Source: Synechococcales cyanobacterium C42_A2020_086 (GTDB taxonomy: Bacteria; Cyanobacteriota; Cyanobacteriia; Elainellales; Elainellaceae). From it: a stretch of DNA of 64,000 bases. This document shows, in pieces, positions 1-7,781 of this stretch. A model generated the notes under the pieces. It saw nothing but the letters and a program-made list of their open reading frames with translations. It did no database searches and was not told the DNA's origin. The position numbers and the translations under genes are program-made. The stretch spans positions 1 through 64,000 of the forward strand of contig JACYLU010000028.1 of NCBI GenBank assembly GCA_015272325.1, written 5' to 3'. The first letter of the stretch is position 1; each line of letters begins with the position of its first letter.

Positions 1-252
1 CTCCTATCCTCCGACGAGGCATAATTTGTCCTTCAATTTTGATGCGTTTACCCTGGCCTTTATGAGATTGGCGCAGTTGCGACAACCGGGCCCGTTGAAA
101 ATCCCTGTACCACCAAGATCTGGGGACATGGATACATCGAAGAAGTCTTGCTCCAAGTCTATCCAGCTGGACAGGAGTAAGGGCGTTTCAAAATCGACAC
201 CATAATTGTCTGCGCGCAACGATCTCCTGGTTTTTACCAAGAGTCTAAGCTG

Positions 253-278
253 CCTGGTAGGACACTGCGCCTACCAGG
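253..278 (+). terminator. Perfect 9-bp hairpin, possible weak terminator
   Basis: CCTGGTAGG (253-261) and CCTACCAGG (270-278) are exact reverse complements around an 8-base loop and are followed by TTCCTATT. The T-tract is weak, so this may be a terminator of whatever precedes the window or a leader structure of the gene starting near 300. Nothing else convincing was seen in the first 250 bases. Confidence 0.45.
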
Positions 279-299
279 TTCCTATTAGAAGGAATGAAG

Positions 300-1268
300 A
301 TGATGGCAGTATCAACACATACAATCTCTGCTAGTGGTAATGACGAAAACCGCAGTGATTTAACTAATATTCGGGGAATTGGAGCGAGCCGGAAGCGGTG
401 GCTAAATTCAATCGGGATTTATACCATCGCAGATCTATCCCAGGCTTCAGTCGATGAGGTTGAGTCCAGTCTAAAGAGCGGTGGACGGTTATTATCCCGC
501 GGTGAGTTAGAAGAATGGATTGCCCAAGCCAAAACCGTTGACCTGCAAAATCAGCCAGCAGAATCGTTTTGTGCCCTGCCTGATCCATTGTTAGAGACAG
601 AACCGTTAGAGACAGAACCCGCATCCTCTTCACTCGTAGCGGCTTCTACAGACTGGATTGCAGTTGCGGTTTTCAAAGTAGAATATCAAACTCGGCAGAT
701 AGCTGGAAAAGTGGAGCAGCGAACCCTTATCCATCATCTGGAAACGAACGCTACTGAGACTTGGTCGGGTTTTGAGACGCAACTGATTCAACCCTGGATG
801 CTCGATCGCATAGAAGCAACATTGCCTCAACCGGAAGCGGAAAACCCTGTTGTGCCAGAAATTATTCAGCTACAGGTCATCCAGTCCCATCAGATCGAGC
901 AGCCCATGATAGCAGATCACGCGCATCCCCTCTTTCCTGGAGCAATCTTGGCCAGTGAGCCATTTGCGCTGGAAGCGTCAGTGCAGCTTACAGGACTATC
1001 CGATGCAAATTTGCAGAAACAAATTCCTTATAGCATTCAATGTACTGTTCATGATGTTTCAACGGGTTCAACTACTATTCTAGGAACCGCAACTCTGAAT
1101 ATTTCCTCTACAGCCAATATTACTTACAAAGCATTGTTGCCAGAATTGATGCTGTCTCATTCAGGTATCTACCGTTTGAAAGTATCTGTTACATTACAGA
1201 ATTCGCAAGCAGCTGATCGCCCAACGGCTTCCGGATATTTCAAAGTTCCGATGCTCCAAGTCGTATAG
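300..1268 (+). CDS. Helix-hairpin-helix protein with unrecognised C-terminal domain
   Basis: Residues ~25-80 read as a helix-hairpin-helix/DUF4332-like unit (TNIRGIGASRKRWLNSIGI, then a DLSQAS helix), a fold that usually binds DNA or proteins. A low-complexity acidic linker with a repeated LETEP follows. The C-terminal ~200 residues form a beta-rich domain ending in YFKVPMLQVV. The next gene, 11 bases downstream, ends in a homologous domain with the identical last ten residues, so the pair arose by duplication with a head swap. I do not recognise the C-terminal domain. The start is chosen by an AGAAGGA ribosome-binding site at 287-293; ATGs at 294, 300 and 303 are all in frame and 300 or 303 has the best spacing. 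No signal peptide or membrane segment is visible. Confidence 0.75.
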   Translation: MMAVSTHTISASGNDENRSDLTNIRGIGASRKRWLNSIGIYTIADLSQASVDEVESSLKSGGRLLSRGELEEWIAQAKTVDLQNQPAESFCALPDPLLETEPLETEPASSSLVAASTDWIAVAVFKVEYQTRQIAGKVEQRTLIHHLETNATETWSGFETQLIQPWMLDRIEATLPQPEAENPVVPEIIQLQVIQSHQIEQPMIADHAHPLFPGAILASEPFALEASVQLTGLSDANLQKQIPYSIQCTVHDVSTGSTTILGTATLNISSTANITYKALLPELMLSHSGIYRLKVSVTLQNSQAADRPTASGYFKVPMLQVV

Positions 1269-1279
1269 GGATTGCAACC

Positions 1280-2695
1280 ATGAGTAACTTCGATTGGAAA
1301 TGTTTCCTGAAACGGTGGAGTCAGGAAATGATAGAGTCGATGGGCAACGAGCGCAACAAACTGCCGCCAGCGGTGATTGAGTCCGGTTGGTTGGGTTATC
1401 CAGGGGCAACAGAAGAACAAATTGCGCAAGCTGAAACTCGGCTAGGCACAGCATTACCTCCCTCTTATCGAGCCTTTCTCAAAGTCACCAACGGTTGGCG
1501 ACAGATGACTCCTTTCATCTATCGTTTATGGTCTACAGAGGAAATTGATTGGTTTACTGTCAGACATCCAGACTGGTTGGACACGCTATTAGAGAAATCG
1601 AGATATCTTTCCCCAACTGCTCCGAATGTCAGCTCCCCTCTTCCTTCGATTCCCGATGAAGATTATTTTGCCTATGGAGATGAACAGGATTGCAGAAAAA
1701 TTCGGGTTGAATATCTCCAAACTGCCCTGGAGATTAGTCAACGGGGAGAAGCTGCGATTTATTTGCTCAATCCTCAGATCGTGACCGAGGCAGGAGAGTG
1801 GGAAGCTTGGTTTCTGGGAGATTGGCTGCCCGGAGCGGATCGCTATCGATCGTTTCAGGACATGATGCAAGCAGAATATGAGAACTTTTTAGAACTGAGA
1901 GAAACACCTGCTGTACCGGTGTCAACTGCAGTCATGGAACGGAGCAATAACCTTTCTGTTCCCTCTGACATGCTCTCTCAAGCAAAAACAACTCCTTCAA
2001 ATATGAAAAATTTCTCAAATAAAAGATTAGAAATACCTTTTGAAAAGCCTTTTGAAAAGAATGATGTTCAGCCCATTTTGGAAATCTCAGATGAATGGGG
2101 AAAAGTTGCCTCATTTACAGTAGAAATTCAATCGAAGCATAGAGAAAAATACTCAGAACAACGAACTATTGTTCGTCATATAGAAACAGAAACCATCGCA
2201 ATTTATCCCAATGTAGATACTAAAACTGTTCAACGCTGGATATCAGCTCAGTTAAAAGTAATCATCAATCAACCTCTAGAGGAAACAGTGGACCTGGAGA
2301 TCGCGCAACTGCGAATGATTCGCGCTCCACAAACTGAAACTGAAATGATGGTCGATCGAGCACATCCTCTCTTTTCTGCACCCATTGCAATTGGTGAACC
2401 GTTTACGTTAGAAGTCTCGATGAATATAGTGGGTTCAACTGCTGTAAGCCTTGCAGAACGGCAATTGGTCTATCAGACTCAATGTTTCGCCCACAATCTA
2501 TCAACGCAAATAAAAACTTGTTTGGGAGATGTGATTACAAAAGCTCCGATCGCAGATCAGCCTGTCTACACGGCTCGTTTCCCTGAGATAACCTTGCATC
2601 AACCCGGGATTTATCGTCTGACCATTTGGGTAACTCTGCAAAATATGACCGCATCGCCAGGCTACTTCAAAGTTCCAATGCTTCAAGTGGTCTAA
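1280..2695 (+). CDS. SMI1/KNR4 (SUKH) family protein with the same C-terminal domain
   Basis: The N-terminal ~180 residues look like a SUKH/SMI1-KNR4 domain: an E-x-x-I-x-x-x-E-x-x-L-G helix (EEQIAQAETRLG), then LPPSYRAFLKVTNGW, and later an FGDWLPGADRY-like acidic strand. SUKH proteins occur as immunity proteins of polymorphic toxins and as adaptor proteins. After a polar linker (~200-260) comes the ~200-residue domain shared with the preceding gene, with matching landmarks (QRTIVRHIET, DRAHPLFSAP, PGIYRLTIWVTLQN) and the same ending YFKVPMLQVV. The tight spacing implies co-transcription. An internal ATG at 1328 is an alternative start. The function of the pair is unknown; toxin immunity, scaffolding and cargo binding are all possible. 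Confidence 0.75.
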   Translation: MSNFDWKCFLKRWSQEMIESMGNERNKLPPAVIESGWLGYPGATEEQIAQAETRLGTALPPSYRAFLKVTNGWRQMTPFIYRLWSTEEIDWFTVRHPDWLDTLLEKSRYLSPTAPNVSSPLPSIPDEDYFAYGDEQDCRKIRVEYLQTALEISQRGEAAIYLLNPQIVTEAGEWEAWFLGDWLPGADRYRSFQDMMQAEYENFLELRETPAVPVSTAVMERSNNLSVPSDMLSQAKTTPSNMKNFSNKRLEIPFEKPFEKNDVQPILEISDEWGKVASFTVEIQSKHREKYSEQRTIVRHIETETIAIYPNVDTKTVQRWISAQLKVIINQPLEETVDLEIAQLRMIRAPQTETEMMVDRAHPLFSAPIAIGEPFTLEVSMNIVGSTAVSLAERQLVYQTQCFAHNLSTQIKTCLGDVITKAPIADQPVYTARFPEITLHQPGIYRLTIWVTLQNMTASPGYFKVPMLQVV

Positions 2696-2870
2696 GGATC
2701 AGCGCGGTGCACCCATCTCGGCACGAATATTGCAATCTAATACACACTATCAGCCACTTCTGGACTGGTGAATAGAAGCTGTCTGCAACCGATAGAGCAA
2801 TATAGCTCTGAGAAACTTAACCCTCAATCTTGGCTGATCTTGGGATAATGAATTAATCTGTGAACAGCCA

Positions 2871-3177
2871 CTACAACAATGCATTCAGGCTTTGCACAAT
2901 CGGATCATGTCGGCGACTTGAGATTTGCTGGTAGGTTTCGACTAGTTCACGAACCAGTTTGTCCTCAATATGGCTAACCTCTTGCTTAGACTGAGCACTG
3001 TTGAAACAGTACTTGATATTGATGAGACTGGAACAGAACTGCCGATAATTCCTTGAGTAGCGCATCATCAATCGACTCTGACCACTCAAAGGGATGCTCA
3101 ACGGCCTGCAGCAGGCGCATTTTGGCCTTGCAGCGAATGACTGTCCGATGGGGACGCTTATAGTTAATCTGTTCCAT
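2871..3177 (-). pseudogene. Frameshifted small gene of unknown function
   Basis: Two overlapping minus-strand frames read as one ~100-residue protein split near 2996-3010. The 5' part starts MEQINYKRPHRTVIRC at 3177 and runs to SHQYQVLFQQ. The 3' part continues SKQEVSHIEDKLVRELVETY to a stop at 2871. Neither half alone has a sensible second end. I do not recognise the family; it is basic at the N-terminus and helical after that. A dyad lies just upstream of the start. It may be a real frameshift or a base-calling error. Confidence 0.45.
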
Positions 3178-3183
3178 ACCTCT

Positions 3184-3214
3184 GTATACTGTACAACGAT
3201 GCCATGCAGTATAC
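3184..3214. promoter_or_regulatory. Inverted repeat upstream of the frameshifted gene, possible operator
   Basis: GTATACTG (3184-3191) and CAGTATAC (3207-3214) are exact inverted 8-mers 15 bases apart, placed immediately upstream of the ATG at 3177. The size and symmetry fit a dimeric-repressor operator. Bases 2696-2870 and 3215-3459 show nothing else I can support. Confidence 0.4.
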
Positions 3215-3459
3215 ATTTCTTAGCGTCTCAAATTCAACTTACGTAAGATGTATTTTGAGGATGACCCAAGTTTAACAATCAAGCCTAACAATCAAGTCTA
3301 ACACTATCCGAGTTCGCTTTGACCCATCTACAATCCTCTCCTGCGATTGCCCCATCAATAACGCTGATTAAAATTGACAGGGGGGATAGCCAGCGATTTG
3401 CAACATCTGCTACTGTTTTTGAGGTGAGGTCTGTCCATAGCGGCAGACTTTGGGATTTT

Positions 3460-3502
3460 GTAGCAGCGAATACCAGAAAGGGGGTCCGCTTGCCTCTACG
3501 CT
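3460..3502 (+). promoter_or_regulatory. NtcA-activated (class II) promoter of the Nit1C cluster
   Basis: GTAGCAGCGAATAC at 3460-3473 is a perfect GTA-N8-TAC NtcA box. After 23 bases comes TACGCT (3497-3502), which fits the TA-N3-T -10 element. The 22-23 base spacing is the canonical arrangement for NtcA-activated cyanobacterial promoters. A start site near 3508 would leave a ~30-base leader before the first gene. This agrees with the nitrogen-starvation induction known for the homologous Synechocystis sll0783 cluster. It also argues against starting the first gene as far upstream as 3450. Confidence 0.8.
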
Positions 3503-3536
3503 GCACATACGGTGTCTACTCAACTGCGGTTCAGCT

Positions 3537-4466
3537 ATGCCCATGGTCTCTGCTCGCTTAGAAACGTTGCTCAAGGCTGGTGAGTTCATTGTTTCGGCTG
3601 AGCTTACCCCACCTCGCCATTACGACACCACCCAGTTTGTAGAGGCGGCAAACCTCGTTGCTCCCTTTGTGGATGTGGTGCAGATTAATGATAATTTGTT
3701 GTCTCAGGCTCGTTTGTCGAATCTAGTCGCCGCGCATCTGGTGCAGCAGGTCGGGCTAGAGCCGGTGATTCAGTTCACACTGCGCCACCGCAACCGAATT
3801 GCACTGCAGAGCGATCTGCTGGGGTTTGCGGCCCTGGGCGTGCGCAATGTGATGGTGCTGGGAGGCTACCCTTGCACAATTGGCACCGATCCAGATGCCA
3901 AGGACGCCAGCGATCTATCCTCGGTGGAAGCGATTGCTAGCATCACTCGATTGACCCGCGAAGGTCAGTTCTTCAACGGCGATCCGATCGACCCCGCACC
4001 GGATTTCTTCGTTGGCACGATCGACTTTCCCTGTGTCAATCCCGCCGACCTCGACAGCAGCATGGCCCGGCTGGCGGCCAAGATTGAGGCGGGAGCACGC
4101 TATATTCAGGTGCAGGCGATTTTTGACCTGGCACCAATGCAGGCGTGGATGGCGGAAGTGCGAGCGCGCGGGCTGCACGAACGGGCCCATTTCATTGCGG
4201 CGATTTTTCCCTTTAGCGGCGCTAAGCGGCTGGAATTTTTGCAGTCGGTTCCTGGCCTCAGCGTCCCCGATGATCTGCTGACTCGCATTCGCAGTGCCGA
4301 CGGTGAGGCCGAAAGCCTGCGGATCACGCTAGAGCTAGTTGAGGGCATTCGCCAGATCGACGGCATCCGTGGGCTGCACATGCGCTCGATTGGCGCTGAA
4401 GATTGGGTTCCCCGAATTGTTGAAGCGGCTGGGTTACGTCAACTTTTGGTTTCATCGGCTTCCTAG
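3537..4466 (+). CDS. Methylenetetrahydrofolate reductase-like TIM-barrel protein
   Basis: The protein resembles the MetF catalytic domain (flavin-dependent reduction of 5,10-methylene-THF to 5-methyl-THF). Landmarks are VSAELTPPRHYD near the N-terminus, where MetF has its catalytic Glu, VVQINDN, QFTLRHRNR, the GVRNVMVLGGYP strand-loop and FVGTIDFPCVNP. At ~309 residues it matches the length of stand-alone bacterial MetF-like proteins. ATGs at 3537 and 3543 both sit just behind the NtcA-type promoter. It ends 30 bases before the MSMEG_0572-type gene and so is the first gene of the Nit1C transcript. MetF is not a standard Nit1C member that I know of. It could supply one-carbon chemistry to the pathway or act on a different substrate. 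Confidence 0.82.
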   Translation: MPMVSARLETLLKAGEFIVSAELTPPRHYDTTQFVEAANLVAPFVDVVQINDNLLSQARLSNLVAAHLVQQVGLEPVIQFTLRHRNRIALQSDLLGFAALGVRNVMVLGGYPCTIGTDPDAKDASDLSSVEAIASITRLTREGQFFNGDPIDPAPDFFVGTIDFPCVNPADLDSSMARLAAKIEAGARYIQVQAIFDLAPMQAWMAEVRARGLHERAHFIAAIFPFSGAKRLEFLQSVPGLSVPDDLLTRIRSADGEAESLRITLELVEGIRQIDGIRGLHMRSIGAEDWVPRIVEAAGLRQLLVSSAS

Positions 4467-4496
4467 GGTTTAGTTTTTTGGAACGAGGAGATTATC

Positions 4497-4979
4497 ATGC
4501 CTGAAGTTACAGCGCCTGCCCATCAAGCGGGAGATTTCTTTGTCGATTACGAAGAGAAGGTGTTTCCCGATGTGCAAGCAGAGCCGGGAGAGAAAGCTCT
4601 GGTGACGTTTCATACCGTGGCCTTTGAAGGCTCAATCGGTCTGGTGAATTTGCTGCAAGCTACGCGGCTGTTGCGCAAAGGGTTTGAAACCTCGATTCTG
4701 CTCTATGGCCCCGGAGTAACCCTGGGTGTGCAGCGCGGGTTCCCCAAGATCGGCGACGAAGCCTTTCCCGGCCATCAGGCGATGAATAATCAGATCAAGA
4801 AATTCATGGAAGAAGGCGGCAAGGTGTACGCCTGTCGCTTTGCGCTGCAGGCCCTTTACGGTCACGGCGAACCCTCGCTGATGCCTGGTATCCGCCCGAT
4901 TAGCCCGCTGGATGTACTGGATCTGGTGCTGATGCACCGCAAGGATGGGGCGTTTATTCTCGATACCTGGACGCTGTAG
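4497..4979 (+). CDS. MSMEG_0572 family nitrogen-starvation response protein
   Basis: This is the Sll0783/MSMEG_0572-type protein of Nit1C clusters: 160 residues with the DsrE-like pattern [22 protein letters not shown], a helix and [17 protein letters not shown], then [20 protein letters not shown]. In Synechocystis the homologue is among the most strongly nitrogen-starvation-induced genes. Its biochemical role is unsettled. A strong ACGAGGAG ribosome-binding site precedes the ATG. The downstream gap to nit1 (about 600 bases) carries repeats and a dead gene, which is unusual for this otherwise compact operon. Confidence 0.88.
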   Translation: MPEVTAPAHQAGDFFVDYEEKVFPDVQAEPGEKALVTFHTVAFEGSIGLVNLLQATRLLRKGFETSILLYGPGVTLGVQRGFPKIGDEAFPGHQAMNNQIKKFMEEGGKVYACRFALQALYGHGEPSLMPGIRPISPLDVLDLVLMHRKDGAFILDTWTL

Positions 4980-5009
4980 CGGCTTAGTGAATAGATACGG
5001 CTGGGACAG

Positions 5010-5056
5010 TCAAACGCAAGCAGAATGTAGTCAAAATGTAGTCAAAATGTAGTTAA
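5010..5056 (+). repeat. 15-base dispersed element followed by three 11-bp tandem repeats
   Basis: TCAAACGCAAGCAGA (5010-5024) is identical, and in the same orientation, to copies at 47175-47189 and 49839-49853 in the guanidine locus. It runs directly into three head-to-tail 11-mers, AATGTAGTCAA twice and AATGTAGTTAA once (5024-5056). Bases 5057-5277 hold no gene I can support. Confidence 0.7.
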
Positions 5057-5277
5057 ACGGAGGATGAGCAAAGGCATCGCTGTACTCGTCGATCGCTGAT
5101 CTGGAAATGGACAAAGAGGCTGCTGCCCTTATTCATTCCTTGAATCGCTGCGATGGGGTCCGCTGGGCTTGGCTCATCCTGCCTTGGTCCTACGACTCCC
5201 TATCCGGTTACCGGGCTATCTACCGGACTATCTCAAATTTTCTAGCCATTCTCCAGCCAGTTCTGCGAGTCAGCGCG

Positions 5278-5533
5278 ATGTTAGAGTTGCATCCGAGCTG
5301 TGAATGCTGCAACCGCGATTTGCCTGCCCGAATCGCGAGAGACCGTAATCTGCCCGTTTGGGTGTACCTTGTGCTGACACTGTGCTGAACATCACCTCAG
5401 TTTCATCTGCCTAAACTGCGGTGGCGAGCTGCTGCAATACCCAATTCGCTCAGCGACAGGGGCTTATTTCCTGCAAACTCCCGCCTCCACCCAGCGAGTC
5501 TACCAGCCCGACGGCTGTGGCACAGGCAACGAG
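5278..5533 (+). pseudogene. DUF1272 zinc-ribbon-like protein, frameshifted and interrupted
   Basis: The first frame gives MLELHPSCECCNRDLP, the typical DUF1272 N-terminus. The match then moves to another frame: VICPFGCTLC, an in-frame TGA (5375-5377), then HCAEHHLSFICLNCGGELL, a YPIRSA segment and PASTQRVYQP. These are the family's cysteine and C-terminal landmarks in the right order. At least one frameshift (around 5340) and one stop are needed to read it through. The end is approximate, because the frame runs on into nit1. It sits between two Nit1C genes in the operon direction. DUF1272 function is unknown; the cysteines suggest metal binding. It is decayed here unless the sequence has errors. 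Confidence 0.75.
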
Positions 5534-5585
5534 CGATCATCGACCTTACTACTGGACTTAAATATCCTGGATCTAGACAGCAACT

Positions 5586-6581
5586 ATGGCGGATTCTTCA
5601 GTGATTCGAGCGGCGGCAGTGCAAATCAGCCCGGTGCTATTTAGCCGGGAGGGCACTACCGAAAAAGTGCTCCAAGCGATAGCCGATGCTGCTAAAGCGG
5701 GAGCAGAGCTGGTTGTATTTCCGGAAACCTTCATTCCTTACTACCCCTATTTCTCGTTTGTGCAGCCGCCGGTGCTGATGGGGAAAGAGCACATGCGCCT
5801 TTACGACGAAGCGGTAGAAGTGCCGAGTGCCGTCACCGATGCTGTGAGTCGGGCAGCTCGCTCCTATCAGGTCGTCGTCGTGCTAGGCGTCAACGAGCGG
5901 GACCACGGGTCGCTCTACAACACGCAGCTTGTGTTTGATGCCAACGGGACGCTGTTGCTCAAGCGCCGCAAAATTACGCCGACCTTCCATGAGCGCATGG
6001 TTTGGGGGCAGGGCGATGGAGCGGGCTTGGCGGTGGTGGAAACTCGCGTGGGGCGGGTGGGAGCACTGGCCTGCTGGGAGCACTACAATCCGCTGGCTCG
6101 ATTCGCGTTGATGACCCAGCACGAGCAGATCCATTGCGCCCAGTTTCCCGGTTCGATGGTGGGGCAAATTTTCAGCGAGCAGATCGAGGTGACCATTCGC
6201 CATCATGCCCTGGAAGCCGGCTGCTTCGTGATCAACGCTACGGGCTGGCTCACGCCCGAGCAGGTGCAGCAGATCACGCCAGACGAGAAGCTACAGCGGG
6301 TCCTCAGCGGTGGCTGCTACACGGCCATCGTCAGCCCAGAAGGATCGCTACTCTGCCCGCCCATTACCGATGGCGAAGGCATGGCGATTGCCGATCTCGA
6401 TTTGTCGCTGATCACCAAACGCAAGCGAATGATGGACTGTGTCGGTCATTATGCTCGCCCGGATTTGCTGCAACTCAAACACAATCCTAGCGTCGGGTCG
6501 GTGCTCAGCGATCCGGTGGTGCTGCCGCCTGTGCCCTCAGTGCTGCCGCCTGCCTTGGAGCTAGAACCCCAGAACCCCTAG
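5586..6581 (+). CDS. nit1: Nit1-type nitrilase
   Basis: Carbon-nitrogen hydrolase of the nitrilase family, hydrolysing nitriles to the acid plus ammonia. The catalytic triad is visible: Glu in [13 protein letters not shown], Lys in [14 protein letters not shown] and Cys in [14 protein letters not shown]. At 331 residues it has normal nitrilase length, and it ends in a Pro-rich tail. It is the signature enzyme of the Nit1C cluster, homologous to Synechocystis Sll0784. In Pseudomonas the cluster is required for growth on cyanide as nitrogen source. The radical-SAM gene follows with almost no gap. The physiological substrate in cyanobacteria is not established. Confidence 0.92.
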   Translation: MADSSVIRAAAVQISPVLFSREGTTEKVLQAIADAAKAGAELVVFPETFIPYYPYFSFVQPPVLMGKEHMRLYDEAVEVPSAVTDAVSRAARSYQVVVVLGVNERDHGSLYNTQLVFDANGTLLLKRRKITPTFHERMVWGQGDGAGLAVVETRVGRVGALACWEHYNPLARFALMTQHEQIHCAQFPGSMVGQIFSEQIEVTIRHHALEAGCFVINATGWLTPEQVQQITPDEKLQRVLSGGCYTAIVSPEGSLLCPPITDGEGMAIADLDLSLITKRKRMMDCVGHYARPDLLQLKHNPSVGSVLSDPVVLPPVPSVLPPALELEPQNP

Positions 6582-6642
6582 TTTGCCTCTATCCTGCTTC
6601 TCTCTACCCCGCTTGCCTATGCCGCCGCTTGCCACTACTGCC

Positions 6643-7734
6643 ATGAACACGCAACAGCTCATTACCGAACTGCAGTCCCACGGTTTGAAGATTGTCAGCG
6701 AGGGAGGAGCAGCCGGACGCAAAGGCGGCGCGGGTCCGTCGGATCACAAGGCAATCACGATTGCCGGTACCACCATCATGGTGCCTATCTACACCGATAC
6801 GGCCGCTGCTTCCCCCTACAGCGCTCGCATCAATCCCGCAACTCAGCAGGCAACGCTGCATCTGGGCGACGACACCATTGCTGCCATCAGCTTTCCGCCG
6901 CAGCCCCAGTTCTACAGCCTGACCACCACCGACGGCATTCCCTATTGGAAAATTGCCCTGCTGCACAGCCGGGACGTGCTAGCCACCACCGTGCTGCAAA
7001 CCTGCATGCGCTATAGCGATGCGGCAACGGCCTGCCAGTTCTGCGCCATTGGACAGTCGCTTGAGGCCGGACGCACGATTGCCCGCAAAACGCCGTCGCA
7101 GTTGGCAGAAGTGGCAGAAGCGGCCGTGCGGCTAGATAGCGTGCGGCATCTAGTGATGACCACCGGCACCCCCCACACGCCCGACCGAGGCGCGGCCTAC
7201 CTCACCGACTGTGCAGCTGCCGTCAAACAGCGCGTGGATCTGCCCATTCAGGCGCAGTGCGAACCCCCTGCTGACTTTGCGTGGTTTGAGCGGATGAAGG
7301 CAGCCGGCGTAGACAGTCTGGGGATGCATCTAGAAGCTGTGACCCCAGAGGTGCGGGCGGCGATTATGCCGGGAAAAGCCACGGTGTCGATCGAAACCTA
7401 CTTTGAGGCCTTTGCGGCGGCGGTGCCTGTCTTTGGCTGGGGGCAGGTGAGCACCTACCTGCTGGCGGGTCTAGGCGACGAGATGCCGGCAATCGTGGAG
7501 ATGTGCGACCGCTTGATTCAGCTTGGGGTGTATCCGTTTGTGGTGCCCTTTGTGCCCATCACCGGCACGCCGTTGCAGCACCATCCGGCCCCAGCGAGCG
7601 AGTGGATGTATGAGCTGTATCAGCAGGTGGCGACACTGCTGAATCGGGCAGGCATGTCGTCCGAGTCGATTAAGGCAGGCTGTGCCAAGTGCGGCGCATG
7701 CTCGGCGCTGTCTACCTTCGAATCGAAGCGCTAG
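6643..7734 (+). CDS. Radical SAM protein, MSMEG_0568 family
   Basis: This is the Nit1C radical-SAM enzyme (Sll0785 type). The [4Fe-4S] cysteines appear in TCMRYSDAATACQFCAIGQS, which is C-x9-C-x2-C and not the textbook C-x3-C-x2-C. Further Cys residues near the C-terminus (AGCAKCGAC) could ligate an auxiliary cluster. A TIM-barrel continues with VTTGTPHTPDRGA-like and GMHLEAVTPEVR segments. The start was set at MNTQQLITELQSHGLKI, the usual family N-terminus; in-frame starts at 6583 (TTG) and 6619 are weaker. It lies between nit1 and the ACT-domain gene. The reaction is unknown. Confidence 0.88.
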   Translation: MNTQQLITELQSHGLKIVSEGGAAGRKGGAGPSDHKAITIAGTTIMVPIYTDTAAASPYSARINPATQQATLHLGDDTIAAISFPPQPQFYSLTTTDGIPYWKIALLHSRDVLATTVLQTCMRYSDAATACQFCAIGQSLEAGRTIARKTPSQLAEVAEAAVRLDSVRHLVMTTGTPHTPDRGAAYLTDCAAAVKQRVDLPIQAQCEPPADFAWFERMKAAGVDSLGMHLEAVTPEVRAAIMPGKATVSIETYFEAFAAAVPVFGWGQVSTYLLAGLGDEMPAIVEMCDRLIQLGVYPFVVPFVPITGTPLQHHPAPASEWMYELYQQVATLLNRAGMSSESIKAGCAKCGACSALSTFESKR

Positions 7735-7781
7735 GTCCTCCTGGGTTAACCCAGAATCCGAGACAGAGGAGGCGTGAAGCC

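Noticed and set aside
4-240. Minus-strand 78-codon open frame at the left edge
   Set aside because: No recognisable motif, no good ribosome-binding site, and the plus strand is also open there (to a stop at 203-205). It cannot be decided from the sequence.
3450-3536. N-terminal extension of the MetF-like protein
   Set aside because: It overlaps the NtcA box and -10, and the family starts near MSARLETLL, so the ATG at 3537 or 3543 is preferred.
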